NCBI GenBank assembly: GCA_035622755.1
Contig: DASPUU010000127.1
Location: forward strand, 1 to 14,104
Source: JADGRA01 sp035622755
GTDB lineage: Bacteria > Myxococcota > Myxococcia > Myxococcales > Myxococcaceae
Direction of reading: 5' to 3'
Length of the DNA stretch: 14,104 nt
The notes below the pieces were generated by a model that was not told where the DNA came from, did no database searches, and saw nothing but the letters and a program-made list of their open reading frames with translations. Positions 6,427-14,104 of the stretch are shown here, piece by piece (the stretch's first letter is position 1; every line of letters starts with the position of its first letter). The translations under genes were made by a program, and so were the position numbers.

Positions 6427-7131
6427 TTGGACGACTTCCTCAAGACGCTGCTCATCGGGAGCCAGGGCTGGGCGGCCTACGGGTCCATCTTCGGAATCCT
6501 GGTGGCCTGCGGCCTGGGAATGCCGCTTCCCGAGGACGTGTCGCTCATCCTCGGCGGCTTTCTGGTCTACCGCGGCTCGGCCAATCTGATGCTGATGGTG
6601 GCCACCGGCTTCCTGGGCATTCTCACCGGCGATTCGATCATCTTCTTCGCCGGCCGCCGGATGGGGGATCGCGCCCGGGCCGAGCACGGTCGCTTCCTCC
6701 GGCGGCTCCTGACCCCCGCCCGGCGCGCCCGGGTGGAGGAGCTCTTCAGCCGGCACGGCGAGAAGATCGTCATGGCAGCCCGCTTCATGCCCGGGGTGAG
6801 GGCGGTGACCTTCTTCACCGCCGGCTCGGCGGGGATGCCCTACGCACGCTTCATCTGCTTCGACGGGCTGGCCGCGCTGGCCTCCGCCCCGGCGTTCGTC
6901 TTCCTCGGCTTCCGCTTCGGAAGGCAGCTTCAGCGAGTCATCGAGCTCTTGAAACGCTTCCAGATCGCCACCGCGGCGGGCATCGTCCTCGGGGTGCTGG
7001 TCTGGCTCGCCGTGCGGCGCTGGCGAGAGGCGCGGGCGGCCCGGCTTGCCTCGCACCCGGGCCCCTCGGTCGCGGCCGAGCAGCCTGCGGCCCCGGGCGC
7101 CGGCGCGGGCGCGGACCGGGCCTCGAGCTGA
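6427..7131 (+). CDS. DedA/SNARE-associated (VTT domain) family membrane protein
   Basis: This is a 234-residue integral membrane protein of the DedA family. Members are flippase-like proteins implicated in phospholipid or undecaprenyl-phosphate transport and membrane-potential maintenance. Family marks are the re-entrant loop GLGMPLPEDVSLILGGF (residues 29-45) and the conserved RFMPGVR motif (119-125) followed by TAGSAGMPYARF. Hydrophobic segments lie at about 17-31, 52-75, 142-162 and 180-197. The start is TTG at 6427, because no other start codon is present in frame between the upstream promoter-like element and this point. No Shine-Dalgarno sequence precedes it, so expression may be low. 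The C-terminal tail, from about 200, is Ala/Pro/Arg-rich and probably disordered in the cytoplasm. The substrate cannot be assigned. Confidence 0.88.
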   Translation: MDDFLKTLLIGSQGWAAYGSIFGILVACGLGMPLPEDVSLILGGFLVYRGSANLMLMVATGFLGILTGDSIIFFAGRRMGDRARAEHGRFLRRLLTPARRARVEELFSRHGEKIVMAARFMPGVRAVTFFTAGSAGMPYARFICFDGLAALASAPAFVFLGFRFGRQLQRVIELLKRFQIATAAGIVLGVLVWLAVRRWREARAARLASHPGPSVAAEQPAAPGAGAGADRASS

Positions 7132-7132
7132 A

Positions 7133-7155
7133 AAGCCCCGTCCGCAAGAGGGCTT
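7133..7155 (+). terminator. Terminator-like hairpin between the DedA gene and guaB
   Basis: AAGCCC (7133-7138) and GGGCTT (7150-7155) form a 6-bp stem around an 11-base loop, starting one base after the DedA stop codon. Flanking A and T residues give it a bidirectional look, but there is no T-run. It separates the DedA transcript from guaB. Confidence 0.4.
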
Positions 7156-7225
7156 AGGAAGGTGGCCCACCGGCGCCGCACGGGCCCCGGCTCGCTTTTG
7201 GCAGGGGTACCGTGTATTGAGCGCC

Positions 7226-8686
<1,461 letters not shown>

Positions 8687-8696
8687 GAGACCCCCG

Positions 8697-10250
8697 GTGC
8701 ACATCCACGACGAGAAGGTCCTCATCCTCGACTTCGGCAGCCAGTACACCCAGCTCATCGCCCGCCGCGTCCGTGAGCTGGGCGTGTACTGCGAGATCCA
8801 CCGCCCGGACCTCCCGCTCGCCCAGGTGCGCACCTTCGCCCCGCGGGGAATCATCCTCTCCGGCGGGCCGATGTCGGTGGAGGAGCCGGGGAGCCCGCGC
8901 TGCGAACCGGGCATCTTCGATCTCGGCGTCCCGGTGCTCGGCATCTGCTACGGCCTCCAGCTGATGGCCAAGCTCCTCGGAGGCCGAGTCGACGCCGCCG
9001 CCCACCGGGAGTACGGGCCGGCCCAGGTCGAGGTGCTCGCCGCGCGCGGTCCGCTGGCCGCCTTCCGCGCCGGGGAGACGATCGACGTGTGGATGAGCCA
9101 TGGCGACCGGGTGGAGGCCCTCCCACGCGGTTTCGAGTCCATCGCCCGCACCGCCAACTCGCCCCTGGCCGCGGTGGCGCACCGAGAGCGGCCGCTCTAC
9201 GCCGTCCAGTTCCACCCCGAGGTGGTTCACACCCCGCGGGGGAAGGACATCCTCCGTGCCTTCCTCTTCGGCGACTGCAAGCTCTCCGGAACCTGGACGA
9301 TGAAGGGATTCGCCGAGGAGGCGGTGGGAGCCATCCGCGCCCGGGTCGGGGAGCGGGGCAGGGTGATCTGTGCGCTCTCCGGCGGGGTGGACAGCTCGGT
9401 GGCGGCCCTGCTCATCCACCGGGCCATCGGGGACCGGCTGACGTGCATCTTCGTGGACAACGGGCTGCTCCGGGCCGGCGAACGCGAGCAGGTGGAGTCG
9501 CTCTTCGAGGGCCGGTTCCACGTCCCGCTCCGGACGGTCGACGCGCGGCGGCGCTTTCTCGACGCCCTGGCCGGGGTCACCGACCCGGAGAGGAAGCGGA
9601 AGATCATCGGCCGCGAGTTCATCGCCGTCTTCGAGGAGGCCGCCCACGGCGTGAAGGACGCCGATTTCCTGGCCCAAGGGACCCTCTACCCGGACGTCAT
9701 CGAGTCCGTGTCCACCAAGGGCCCCTCGGCGACGATCAAGAGCCACCACAACGTCGGCGGCCTCCCGGAGGTGATGAAGCTCCAGCTGGTCGAGCCGCTC
9801 CGCGAGCTGTTCAAGGACGAGGTACGGGCGCTCGGCCGGGAGCTCGGTCTGCCCGAGGCCATGGTCCGGCGCCATCCCTTCCCGGGACCAGGCCTGGCGG
9901 TGCGGGTACTGGGGCCGATCACCGAGGAGCGTCTGGAGCTGGTGCGTCGGGCGGACCTCATCGTCCAGGACGAGGTTCGCGCCGCCGGCCTCTACGACGG
10001 GCTCTGGCAGGCCTTCGCCGTGCTCCTCCCCATCCAGAGCGTGGGAGTGATGGGCGACCAACGGACCTACGAGTCGACCTGCGTGGTCAGGGCGGTGAAC
10101 TCGGTGGACGGGATGACCGCCGACTGGGCCCGGCTCCCGCACGAGGTCCTGGGGCGCATCTCGGCGCGGATCACCAACGAGGTGCGGGGAATCAACCGGG
10201 TGGTGTTCGACATCTCGAGCAAGCCCCCGGCGACCATCGAGTGGGAGTAG
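8697..10250 (+). CDS. guaA: GMP synthase (glutamine-hydrolysing)
   Basis: GuaA converts XMP to GMP using ATP and glutamine ammonia. The 517-residue product has a class I glutamine amidotransferase domain with the nucleophile Cys84 (GICYGLQ) and H173 and E175 (HPEVVHTPRGK). An ATP-pyrophosphatase domain follows with the P-loop SGGVDSS at 228-234, and the C-terminal dimerisation domain ends in PPATIEWE, as usual. The start is GTG at 8697, 10 bp after the guaB stop. AGGAG at 8685-8689 overlaps that stop with 7-base spacing and is the strongest ribosome binding site in this part of the window. The arrangement supports cotranscription with guaB. Its stop is only 8 bp from the stop of the convergent livF gene. 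Confidence 0.97.
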   Translation: MHIHDEKVLILDFGSQYTQLIARRVRELGVYCEIHRPDLPLAQVRTFAPRGIILSGGPMSVEEPGSPRCEPGIFDLGVPVLGICYGLQLMAKLLGGRVDAAAHREYGPAQVEVLAARGPLAAFRAGETIDVWMSHGDRVEALPRGFESIARTANSPLAAVAHRERPLYAVQFHPEVVHTPRGKDILRAFLFGDCKLSGTWTMKGFAEEAVGAIRARVGERGRVICALSGGVDSSVAALLIHRAIGDRLTCIFVDNGLLRAGEREQVESLFEGRFHVPLRTVDARRRFLDALAGVTDPERKRKIIGREFIAVFEEAAHGVKDADFLAQGTLYPDVIESVSTKGPSATIKSHHNVGGLPEVMKLQLVEPLRELFKDEVRALGRELGLPEAMVRRHPFPGPGLAVRVLGPITEERLELVRRADLIVQDEVRAAGLYDGLWQAFAVLLPIQSVGVMGDQRTYESTCVVRAVNSVDGMTADWARLPHEVLGRISARITNEVRGINRVVFDISSKPPATIEWE

Positions 10251-10258
10251 GGCGTCGC

Positions 10259-10972
10259 TCACACCCCGAGGTAACCGGCCAGCGCCGCATCGGCCGCGAC
10301 CTCGGAGGCACTCCCCTGGAGCACGGCCTCCCCCTTCTGGAGCACGACGGCGCGATCGCACCGCGCCAGCACCCTGCGATAGTTGCGGTCGACGATGAGA
10401 GCGGCGATGCCGCTGGAGCGGATGCTGCCGATCACCCGCCAGATCTCGGCGACCATCTGCGGCGCCAGACCCTCGGTCGCCTCGTCGAGGATGATCAGCT
10501 CGGGGTGGGTCATCAGCGCACGGCCGATGGCGAGCATCTGCTGCTCGCCGCCCGAGAGCTGACGGCCGAGGTGGCCGGTCCGCTCGGCCAGGGGTGGGAA
10601 GGTCTGGAGCACGCGCGGGTAGGTCCAGTCGTCGCGGCTGGCGCGCCCGCGCCGAGCCGCCATCACCAGATTCTCGCGGACCGAGAGGTTGGGGAAGACT
10701 CCGCGCCCCTCGGGCACGTAGGCCACTCCCAGGCGGGCGACCTCGTGCGGCTGGGCGCGCGAGCAATCGCGCCCGAACAGCCCGATGTAACCGTCACGTC
10801 GGACCAGGTGGCCGAGGAAGCTGCGGATGAGCGTGCTCTTCCCCATGCCGTTCCGGCCCAGGAGACCCACCGTCTGGCCGGAGTCGATCGTCAGATCGAC
10901 GCCGTGGAGTACGTGGCTGCTCCCGTACCAGGCATGCAGGCCTCGGACATCGAGGATGCGTTCGGACGGCAT
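10259..10972 (-). CDS. livF: Branched-chain amino acid ABC transporter, ATPase LivF
   Basis: This is one of the two ATPases that drive the liv-type importer from the cytoplasmic side. The 237-residue product has Walker A GRNGMGKST (39-47), the LivF-typical YVPEGRGVFPNLSVRENL stretch (85-102), signature LSGGE (139-143) and Walker B IILDE (160-164) followed by ATEGLAP. In the switch region the usual VEQN of LivF is replaced by VDRN (residues 194-197), and the protein ends in GYLGV without an extension. The ATG shares one base with the livG stop (TGATG), so translation is coupled. It is the last gene of the operon and runs into guaA from the opposite direction. Substrate specificity lies with the binding protein and is not fixed by this gene. 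Confidence 0.95.
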   Translation of the reverse strand: MPSERILDVRGLHAWYGSSHVLHGVDLTIDSGQTVGLLGRNGMGKSTLIRSFLGHLVRRDGYIGLFGRDCSRAQPHEVARLGVAYVPEGRGVFPNLSVRENLVMAARRGRASRDDWTYPRVLQTFPPLAERTGHLGRQLSGGEQQMLAIGRALMTHPELIILDEATEGLAPQMVAEIWRVIGSIRSSGIAALIVDRNYRRVLARCDRAVVLQKGEAVLQGSASEVAADAALAGYLGV

Positions 10973-11751
10973 CAGTGGGCTCCGCCTTCGGGCGGATCGT
11001 CGGTGCCGAGGTAGGCGACCCGGACCTCGGGATTGGCACGGACCTCTGCCGGTGCACCGCTGGCGATCACTGCGCCGTTGACCATCACCGTGATGCGGTC
11101 GGCCACGCGAAACACGGCATCCATGTCGTGCTCGACGAGCAGGATGGCGTGATCGGGACGCAGCGCGGAGAGCAGACCGAGCATGCGCTCCGTTTCCTCG
11201 GCCCCCATGCCGGCCAGCGGCTCGTCGAGAAGGAGCACCTGCGGCGCGATGGCCAGGCACAGCGCCAGCTCGAGCTGCCGCTTCTGGCCGTGGCCCAGCT
11301 GCCCGGCGGGCTGGTCGAGCAGGGCGGCGAGCCCCACCCCGGCGGCGGCCTCGCGGGCGGCCCGAAGCGTCGCTGCGTCGCGGTAGGCGTCGTGCCACAA
11401 GGTCCACGGCTTCTGGCGCTGCGCCTGGACTGCCAGGCGGCAGTTCTCCAGCACCGAGAAGGGAGGGAAGATGGTGCTCCGTTGATAGCTCCGGCCCAGT
11501 CCGGCGCGGGCGCGCCGCGCCTGCGACCAGCTGGTCACGTCGCGCCCCAGGAGCTCCACCCGCCCTGCCGAGGCCGGGAGCTCGCCGGAGAGCAAATCGA
11601 TCAGAGTGGACTTGCCCGCGCCGTTGGTCCCGATGACGGCGTGCACCGCGCCCCGGCTCAGCTCGAGCGTGACCCGATTCACAGCCACCAGGCCGCCCCA
11701 GCGTCGCGTCAGCTCCACCCCGCGCAGCAGTATCTCGCCGGACGCCATCAT
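10972..11751 (-). CDS. livG: Branched-chain amino acid ABC transporter, ATPase LivG
   Basis: This is the second ATPase of the importer, 259 residues. Walker A is GTNGAGKST (41-49), the Q-loop region has YQRSTIFPPFSVLENC, Walker B is LLLDEPLAGM (173-182) and the switch is VEHDMD (206-211). The ABC signature is LGHGQ (152-156), followed by KRQLELALCLA, rather than LSGGQ. This histidine form also occurs in the urea-type UrtD and some LivG relatives, so a urea or amide transporter cannot be excluded. The start is one of two adjacent ATG codons, 11751 (4-bp overlap with the livM stop) or 11748 (1-bp overlap). A GAGGGG lies one base before the first and four bases before the second, so the second is a real alternative. 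Confidence 0.94.
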   Translation of the reverse strand: MMASGEILLRGVELTRRWGGLVAVNRVTLELSRGAVHAVIGTNGAGKSTLIDLLSGELPASAGRVELLGRDVTSWSQARRARAGLGRSYQRSTIFPPFSVLENCRLAVQAQRQKPWTLWHDAYRDAATLRAAREAAAGVGLAALLDQPAGQLGHGQKRQLELALCLAIAPQVLLLDEPLAGMGAEETERMLGLLSALRPDHAILLVEHDMDAVFRVADRITVMVNGAVIASGAPAEVRANPEVRVAYLGTDDPPEGGAH

Positions 11752-12779
11752 TCCCCTCGCTCGGCCGGCGTCCCGTCGGACGGTGCCCGGCGCCGGGCGA
11801 CGGCGCGCGCCAGGCGGCGCCCGGCCAGCCGCTCCCGCCACTGCTCGGGAAGCCCCACCAGGCCGTGCGGCATGAGCACGACCGAGCCGATGATCGTCAG
11901 GCCCAGGCCCAGGTGCCAGTGTCTGGAGAAGCCGCCGAAGACGGCCTCCGACTGGAAGAGCTCCTCGAGGAGGACGAAGGCAAAGGCCCCCACCATCGCT
12001 CCCCGCAGATGACCCAGACCCCCGAGGATGATCATGATCAGCACGCCGCCAGACAGGTGCCAGCTGAGCAGCTCCGGATTGACGAATCCGTCCTTGACCG
12101 CGAAGAGGAAGCCGGCCAGCCCGGCGATGGCGCCGGAGAGGATGAAGGCGGCAAGCTGGTAGTGATAGGTGGTGAATCCCGTCGCTCGCATGCGCTGCTC
12201 GTTGATGCGGATCCCGGCCAGCGCGCGCCCGAAGTTCGAGCGCAGGAGGAGGGCGAGGAACACGAAGGTGCCCAGCAGGCAGGCGAAGGCGACGAAGCAC
12301 AGCGTCAGCGGCCTCTCCAGATCGATCCAGGTGCCGAGCGACGGCTTCCGGTAGAGGTAGATGCCGTCGCTCCCTCCACCGAGCGGCGTGTCGTGCACCA
12401 GGGAGTAGGCCATCTGCGCGAAGGCCAGCGTGACCATGATGAAGTACACGCCCTTGGTGCGGAGCGACAGCGCCCCGACGGCGAGTGCATACGCCGCGGC
12501 GGCCAGAACCGCCCCGGAGGCGAGCACGAGCAGCGGGGGGGTGCCGCCTTTCGAGAGAAGGACGGTCGCATAGGCGCCGATCCCGAAGAACGCGGACTGA
12601 CCGAAGCAGACCAGTCCGGTGGTGCCGACCAGCAGCTCCAGACTCAGCGCCAGCACTGCGTAGATCATGACCTTGGTGACGAGGTCGAGGCCATACGGAC
12701 CCGCGCCCAGCGGCCACAGGGCCAGCGTGGCAAACGCGACGGCGGTGAAGGCGACCTTCCCCTTGCCGAATCTGGCCAT
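11748..12779 (-). CDS. livM: Branched-chain amino acid ABC transporter permease LivM
   Basis: This is a 343-residue inner-membrane permease of the LivM family, forming the channel with LivH. Family marks are TGLVCFGQSAFFGIGAY (54-70), TKGVYFIMVTLAFAQ (108-122), the GLAGFLFAVKDGFVNPE region (220-236), and the cytoplasmic loop GGLGHLRGA (253-261) that contacts the ATPases. About eight to ten hydrophobic segments are visible. The start is ATG at 12779, two bases after the livH stop. The frame is open upstream through livH, but that is a shadow and not a fusion. There is no clear ribosome binding site, so coupling to livH is likely. The C-terminal tail (from about 311) is Arg-rich and longer than the core needs, probably cytoplasmic and disordered. 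Confidence 0.95.
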   Translation of the reverse strand: MARFGKGKVAFTAVAFATLALWPLGAGPYGLDLVTKVMIYAVLALSLELLVGTTGLVCFGQSAFFGIGAYATVLLSKGGTPPLLVLASGAVLAAAAYALAVGALSLRTKGVYFIMVTLAFAQMAYSLVHDTPLGGGSDGIYLYRKPSLGTWIDLERPLTLCFVAFACLLGTFVFLALLLRSNFGRALAGIRINEQRMRATGFTTYHYQLAAFILSGAIAGLAGFLFAVKDGFVNPELLSWHLSGGVLIMIILGGLGHLRGAMVGAFAFVLLEELFQSEAVFGGFSRHWHLGLGLTIIGSVVLMPHGLVGLPEQWRERLAGRRLARAVARRRAPSDGTPAERGE

Positions 12780-12781
12780 CG

Positions 12782-13663
12782 TCAACCCGGCTTGAACAGC
12801 CCTTCGGGCCTCCAGACGAGGATCATCGCCATGAGCATGTAGACCAGCACGCCCGCGGCCTGCGGCAGGAGCACCTTGCCGAAGGTGTCGACCACGCCGA
12901 TGAGGAGCGACGCCGCCAGCGCGCCTCGAATGGAGCCGATGCCTCCGATGACCACCACCACGAAGCAGAGGATGAGCACGGAATTCCCCATTCCCGGATA
13001 GACGCTCGACGCGGGGGCGGCCACCATCCCCGCCAGCACGGCGATCGCCACCCCGGCGGCGAACACGACGCGATAGAGGAACTTGATGTCGATGCCCAGG
13101 CTCTGCACCATCTCCCGGTTGGTGCTGCCGGCGCGGATCATCATTCCCAGCCGAGTGCGGGTGAAGACGAACCACATCCCCAGGGCCAGTGCCAGGCACA
13201 CCCCGCTGATGAACAGCCGGTACACCGGATAGGTCATCAGCTCGCCCAGCGGGATCGTCCCGGCGAGAAAGGCCGGGGCTCTCACGCCGTGCACGTCGTC
13301 CCCCACGATCAGGCTGCGCAGCTCCTCGAGGACGAGGATCAGTCCGTAGGTCATCAGCACCTGCTGGAGGTGCTCCCGCTCGTAGAGGAAGCTGAAGAAG
13401 GCCCACTCCAGGAGGTAGCCGAGGACCACCGCCAGCGCGACGCCGAGGAAGAGCGTGGCGAAGAAGCCGCCGCCGAAGGCGCTGCCCACGATCGGGGCCA
13501 GGGCGAAGGCCAGGTAGGCCCCGATCATGTAGAAGCTCCCGTGCGCCAGGTTGATCACGCCCATGATGCCGAAGATCAGCGTGAGGCCCGATGCGACCAG
13601 GAAGAGCAGCAGGCCGTACTGCAGGGCGTTGAGGCACTGGATGAGGAAGGTGGGCGGATCCAT
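12782..13663 (-). CDS. livH: Branched-chain amino acid ABC transporter permease LivH
   Basis: This is a 293-residue inner-membrane permease. The N-terminal GLTLIFGIMGVINLAHGSFY (26-45) is the classical LivH signature. The ATPase-contact loop GGIGSIRGA (240-248) and the ending VWRPEGLFKPG are also typical. About eight hydrophobic segments can be seen. The ATG at 13663 has a CGAGG four bases upstream as ribosome binding site. The gene follows livK after a 38-bp gap that contains a 7-bp stem-loop, and livM follows after 2 bp. The order K-H-M-G-F is the common arrangement in Proteobacteria. Confidence 0.96.
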   Translation of the reverse strand: MDPPTFLIQCLNALQYGLLLFLVASGLTLIFGIMGVINLAHGSFYMIGAYLAFALAPIVGSAFGGGFFATLFLGVALAVVLGYLLEWAFFSFLYEREHLQQVLMTYGLILVLEELRSLIVGDDVHGVRAPAFLAGTIPLGELMTYPVYRLFISGVCLALALGMWFVFTRTRLGMMIRAGSTNREMVQSLGIDIKFLYRVVFAAGVAIAVLAGMVAAPASSVYPGMGNSVLILCFVVVVIGGIGSIRGALAASLLIGVVDTFGKVLLPQAAGVLVYMLMAMILVWRPEGLFKPG

Positions 13664-13673
13664 CGGGCCTCGT

Positions 13674-13700
13674 CGTCCGGCGTGAGCAGGGGTCCGGACG
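13674..13700 (-). promoter_or_regulatory. Stem-loop between livK and livH
   Basis: On the minus strand CGTCCGG (13700-13694) and CCGGACG (13680-13674) form a perfect 7-bp stem with a 13-base loop, one base after the livK stop codon. There is no T-run. Such hairpins after a binding-protein gene often stabilise its mRNA or partly stop transcription, which gives more binding protein than permease; this role is inferred. Confidence 0.5.
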
Positions 13701-13701
13701 G

Positions 13702-14104
13702 CTACAGCTTGCAGCCCCGCCCCGGGTCGGCCAGCGCCTTGCTCGCCACGCCGATGACCTTGTTCTCCTTGCCCACCACCTGGCGCAGGTAGATGTCCTG
13801 CACCGGGTTGTGCGCCTTGGAGAAGCGGAAGGCGCCGCGCGGGCTGTCGATGCGCACCGCCTCCATCGCCGCCACCAAGTCTTTCAGGCCGCCGGTGTCG
13901 CCCTTCACCTTGTCGAGCGCCTGCGCCAGCGATTGCACCGCGTCGTAGCCCTGCACGGCGTAGACGTCGGCGTTGCGGCCGGTGGCCTTCTTGAACGCCT
14001 CGCGGAACTTCTTGTTCGCCGGGTTGTCGAGCGAGTCGGCGTAGTGGAGCGTGGTCTTGATCCCTTCCGCCGCCGCGCCCTGCGCCGCCAGCACGCCCTC
14101 GGTG
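13702..14104 (-). CDS. livK: Branched-chain amino acid ABC transporter substrate-binding protein (3' part only)
   Basis: The window edge cuts the gene. The last 133 residues are present, ending at the TAG at 13704-13702, and the frame stays open to base 14104; the GTG at 14094 is an internal valine. The visible part is the second lobe of a Leu/Ile/Val-type periplasmic binding protein (Peripla_BP_6 type). Marks are HYADSLDNPANKKFREAF, DVYAVQGYDAVQSL and SPRGAFRFSKAHNPVQDIYL, with the ending ADPGRGCKL. It would be exported and capture the ligand for LivHMGF. The ending resembles betaproteobacterial relatives as I remember them, which hints at transfer of the operon. The ligand could be branched-chain amino acids or another amide or hydrophobic compound. 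The signal peptide lies outside the window. Confidence 0.93.
   Translation of the reverse strand, partial: TEGVLAAQGAAAEGIKTTLHYADSLDNPANKKFREAFKKATGRNADVYAVQGYDAVQSLAQALDKVKGDTGGLKDLVAAMEAVRIDSPRGAFRFSKAHNPVQDIYLRQVVGKENKVIGVASKALADPGRGCKL

Noticed and set aside
7197..7213. Sigma-54-like promoter (TTTTGGCA) before guaB
   Set aside because: The -24 part is good, but the -12 position reads GT instead of GC; sigma-54 control of guaB would be unusual.
7046..7225. Extended N-terminus for guaB
   Set aside because: It overlaps the DedA gene and hairpin, and the family start TFDDVLLLP fits the ATG at 7226.
11748..13637. Longer LivM fused to an upstream segment
   Set aside because: The extra part is livH read in the wrong frame; the LivM N-terminus begins at 12779, two bases after the livH stop.

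Overview
The window is about 14 kb of very GC-rich bacterial DNA that is almost fully coding. It holds a Ser/Thr-kinase-type TPR protein, an FHA-domain sigma-54 activator, a gamma carbonic anhydrase, a stand-alone cyclic-nucleotide-binding protein and sigma-70-like extended -10 elements. Together these suggest a Myxococcota-like (deltaproteobacterial) genome. That placement is inference from gene content and GC; no rRNA or other phylogenetic marker is present.

Layout. (1) Bases 1-3116 (+) form a signalling pair: the C-terminal part of a TPR protein whose first residues look like the linker of kinase-TPR fusions, then an FHA-AAA+-Fis enhancer-binding protein. (2) Bases 3117-3295 hold tandem 10-bp palindromes and a strong hairpin. 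(3) Bases 3296-3770 (+) hold three tightly coupled small genes (60, 60 and 36 codons), two with a membrane segment; I recognise none of them and they are the most novel-looking part. (4) Bases 3771-3997 are non-coding, with a possible terminator and promoter. (5) Bases 3998-7131 (+) carry miaB (tRNA methylthiotransferase), an overlapping gamma carbonic anhydrase, a CRP-type sensor domain without DNA-binding domain, and a DedA-family membrane protein. (6) Bases 7226-10250 (+) are guaB-guaA, the two steps from IMP to GMP. (7) Bases 10259-14104 (-) are a branched-chain/hydrophobic amino acid ABC transporter in the order livK(partial)-livH-livM-livG-livF, converging on guaA with only 8 bp between stop codons.

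How the parts work together. The kinase/TPR protein and FHA activator may form a phospho-threonine to sigma-54 relay, and the palindromes downstream of the activator gene are candidate binding sites upstream of the small-gene operon. guaBA and the liv cluster are standard metabolic and transport units. Several plus-strand genes have an extended -10-like element close to the start codon, compatible with very short or absent 5' leaders. I saw no tRNA, rRNA, CRISPR array, insertion sequence or phage gene.
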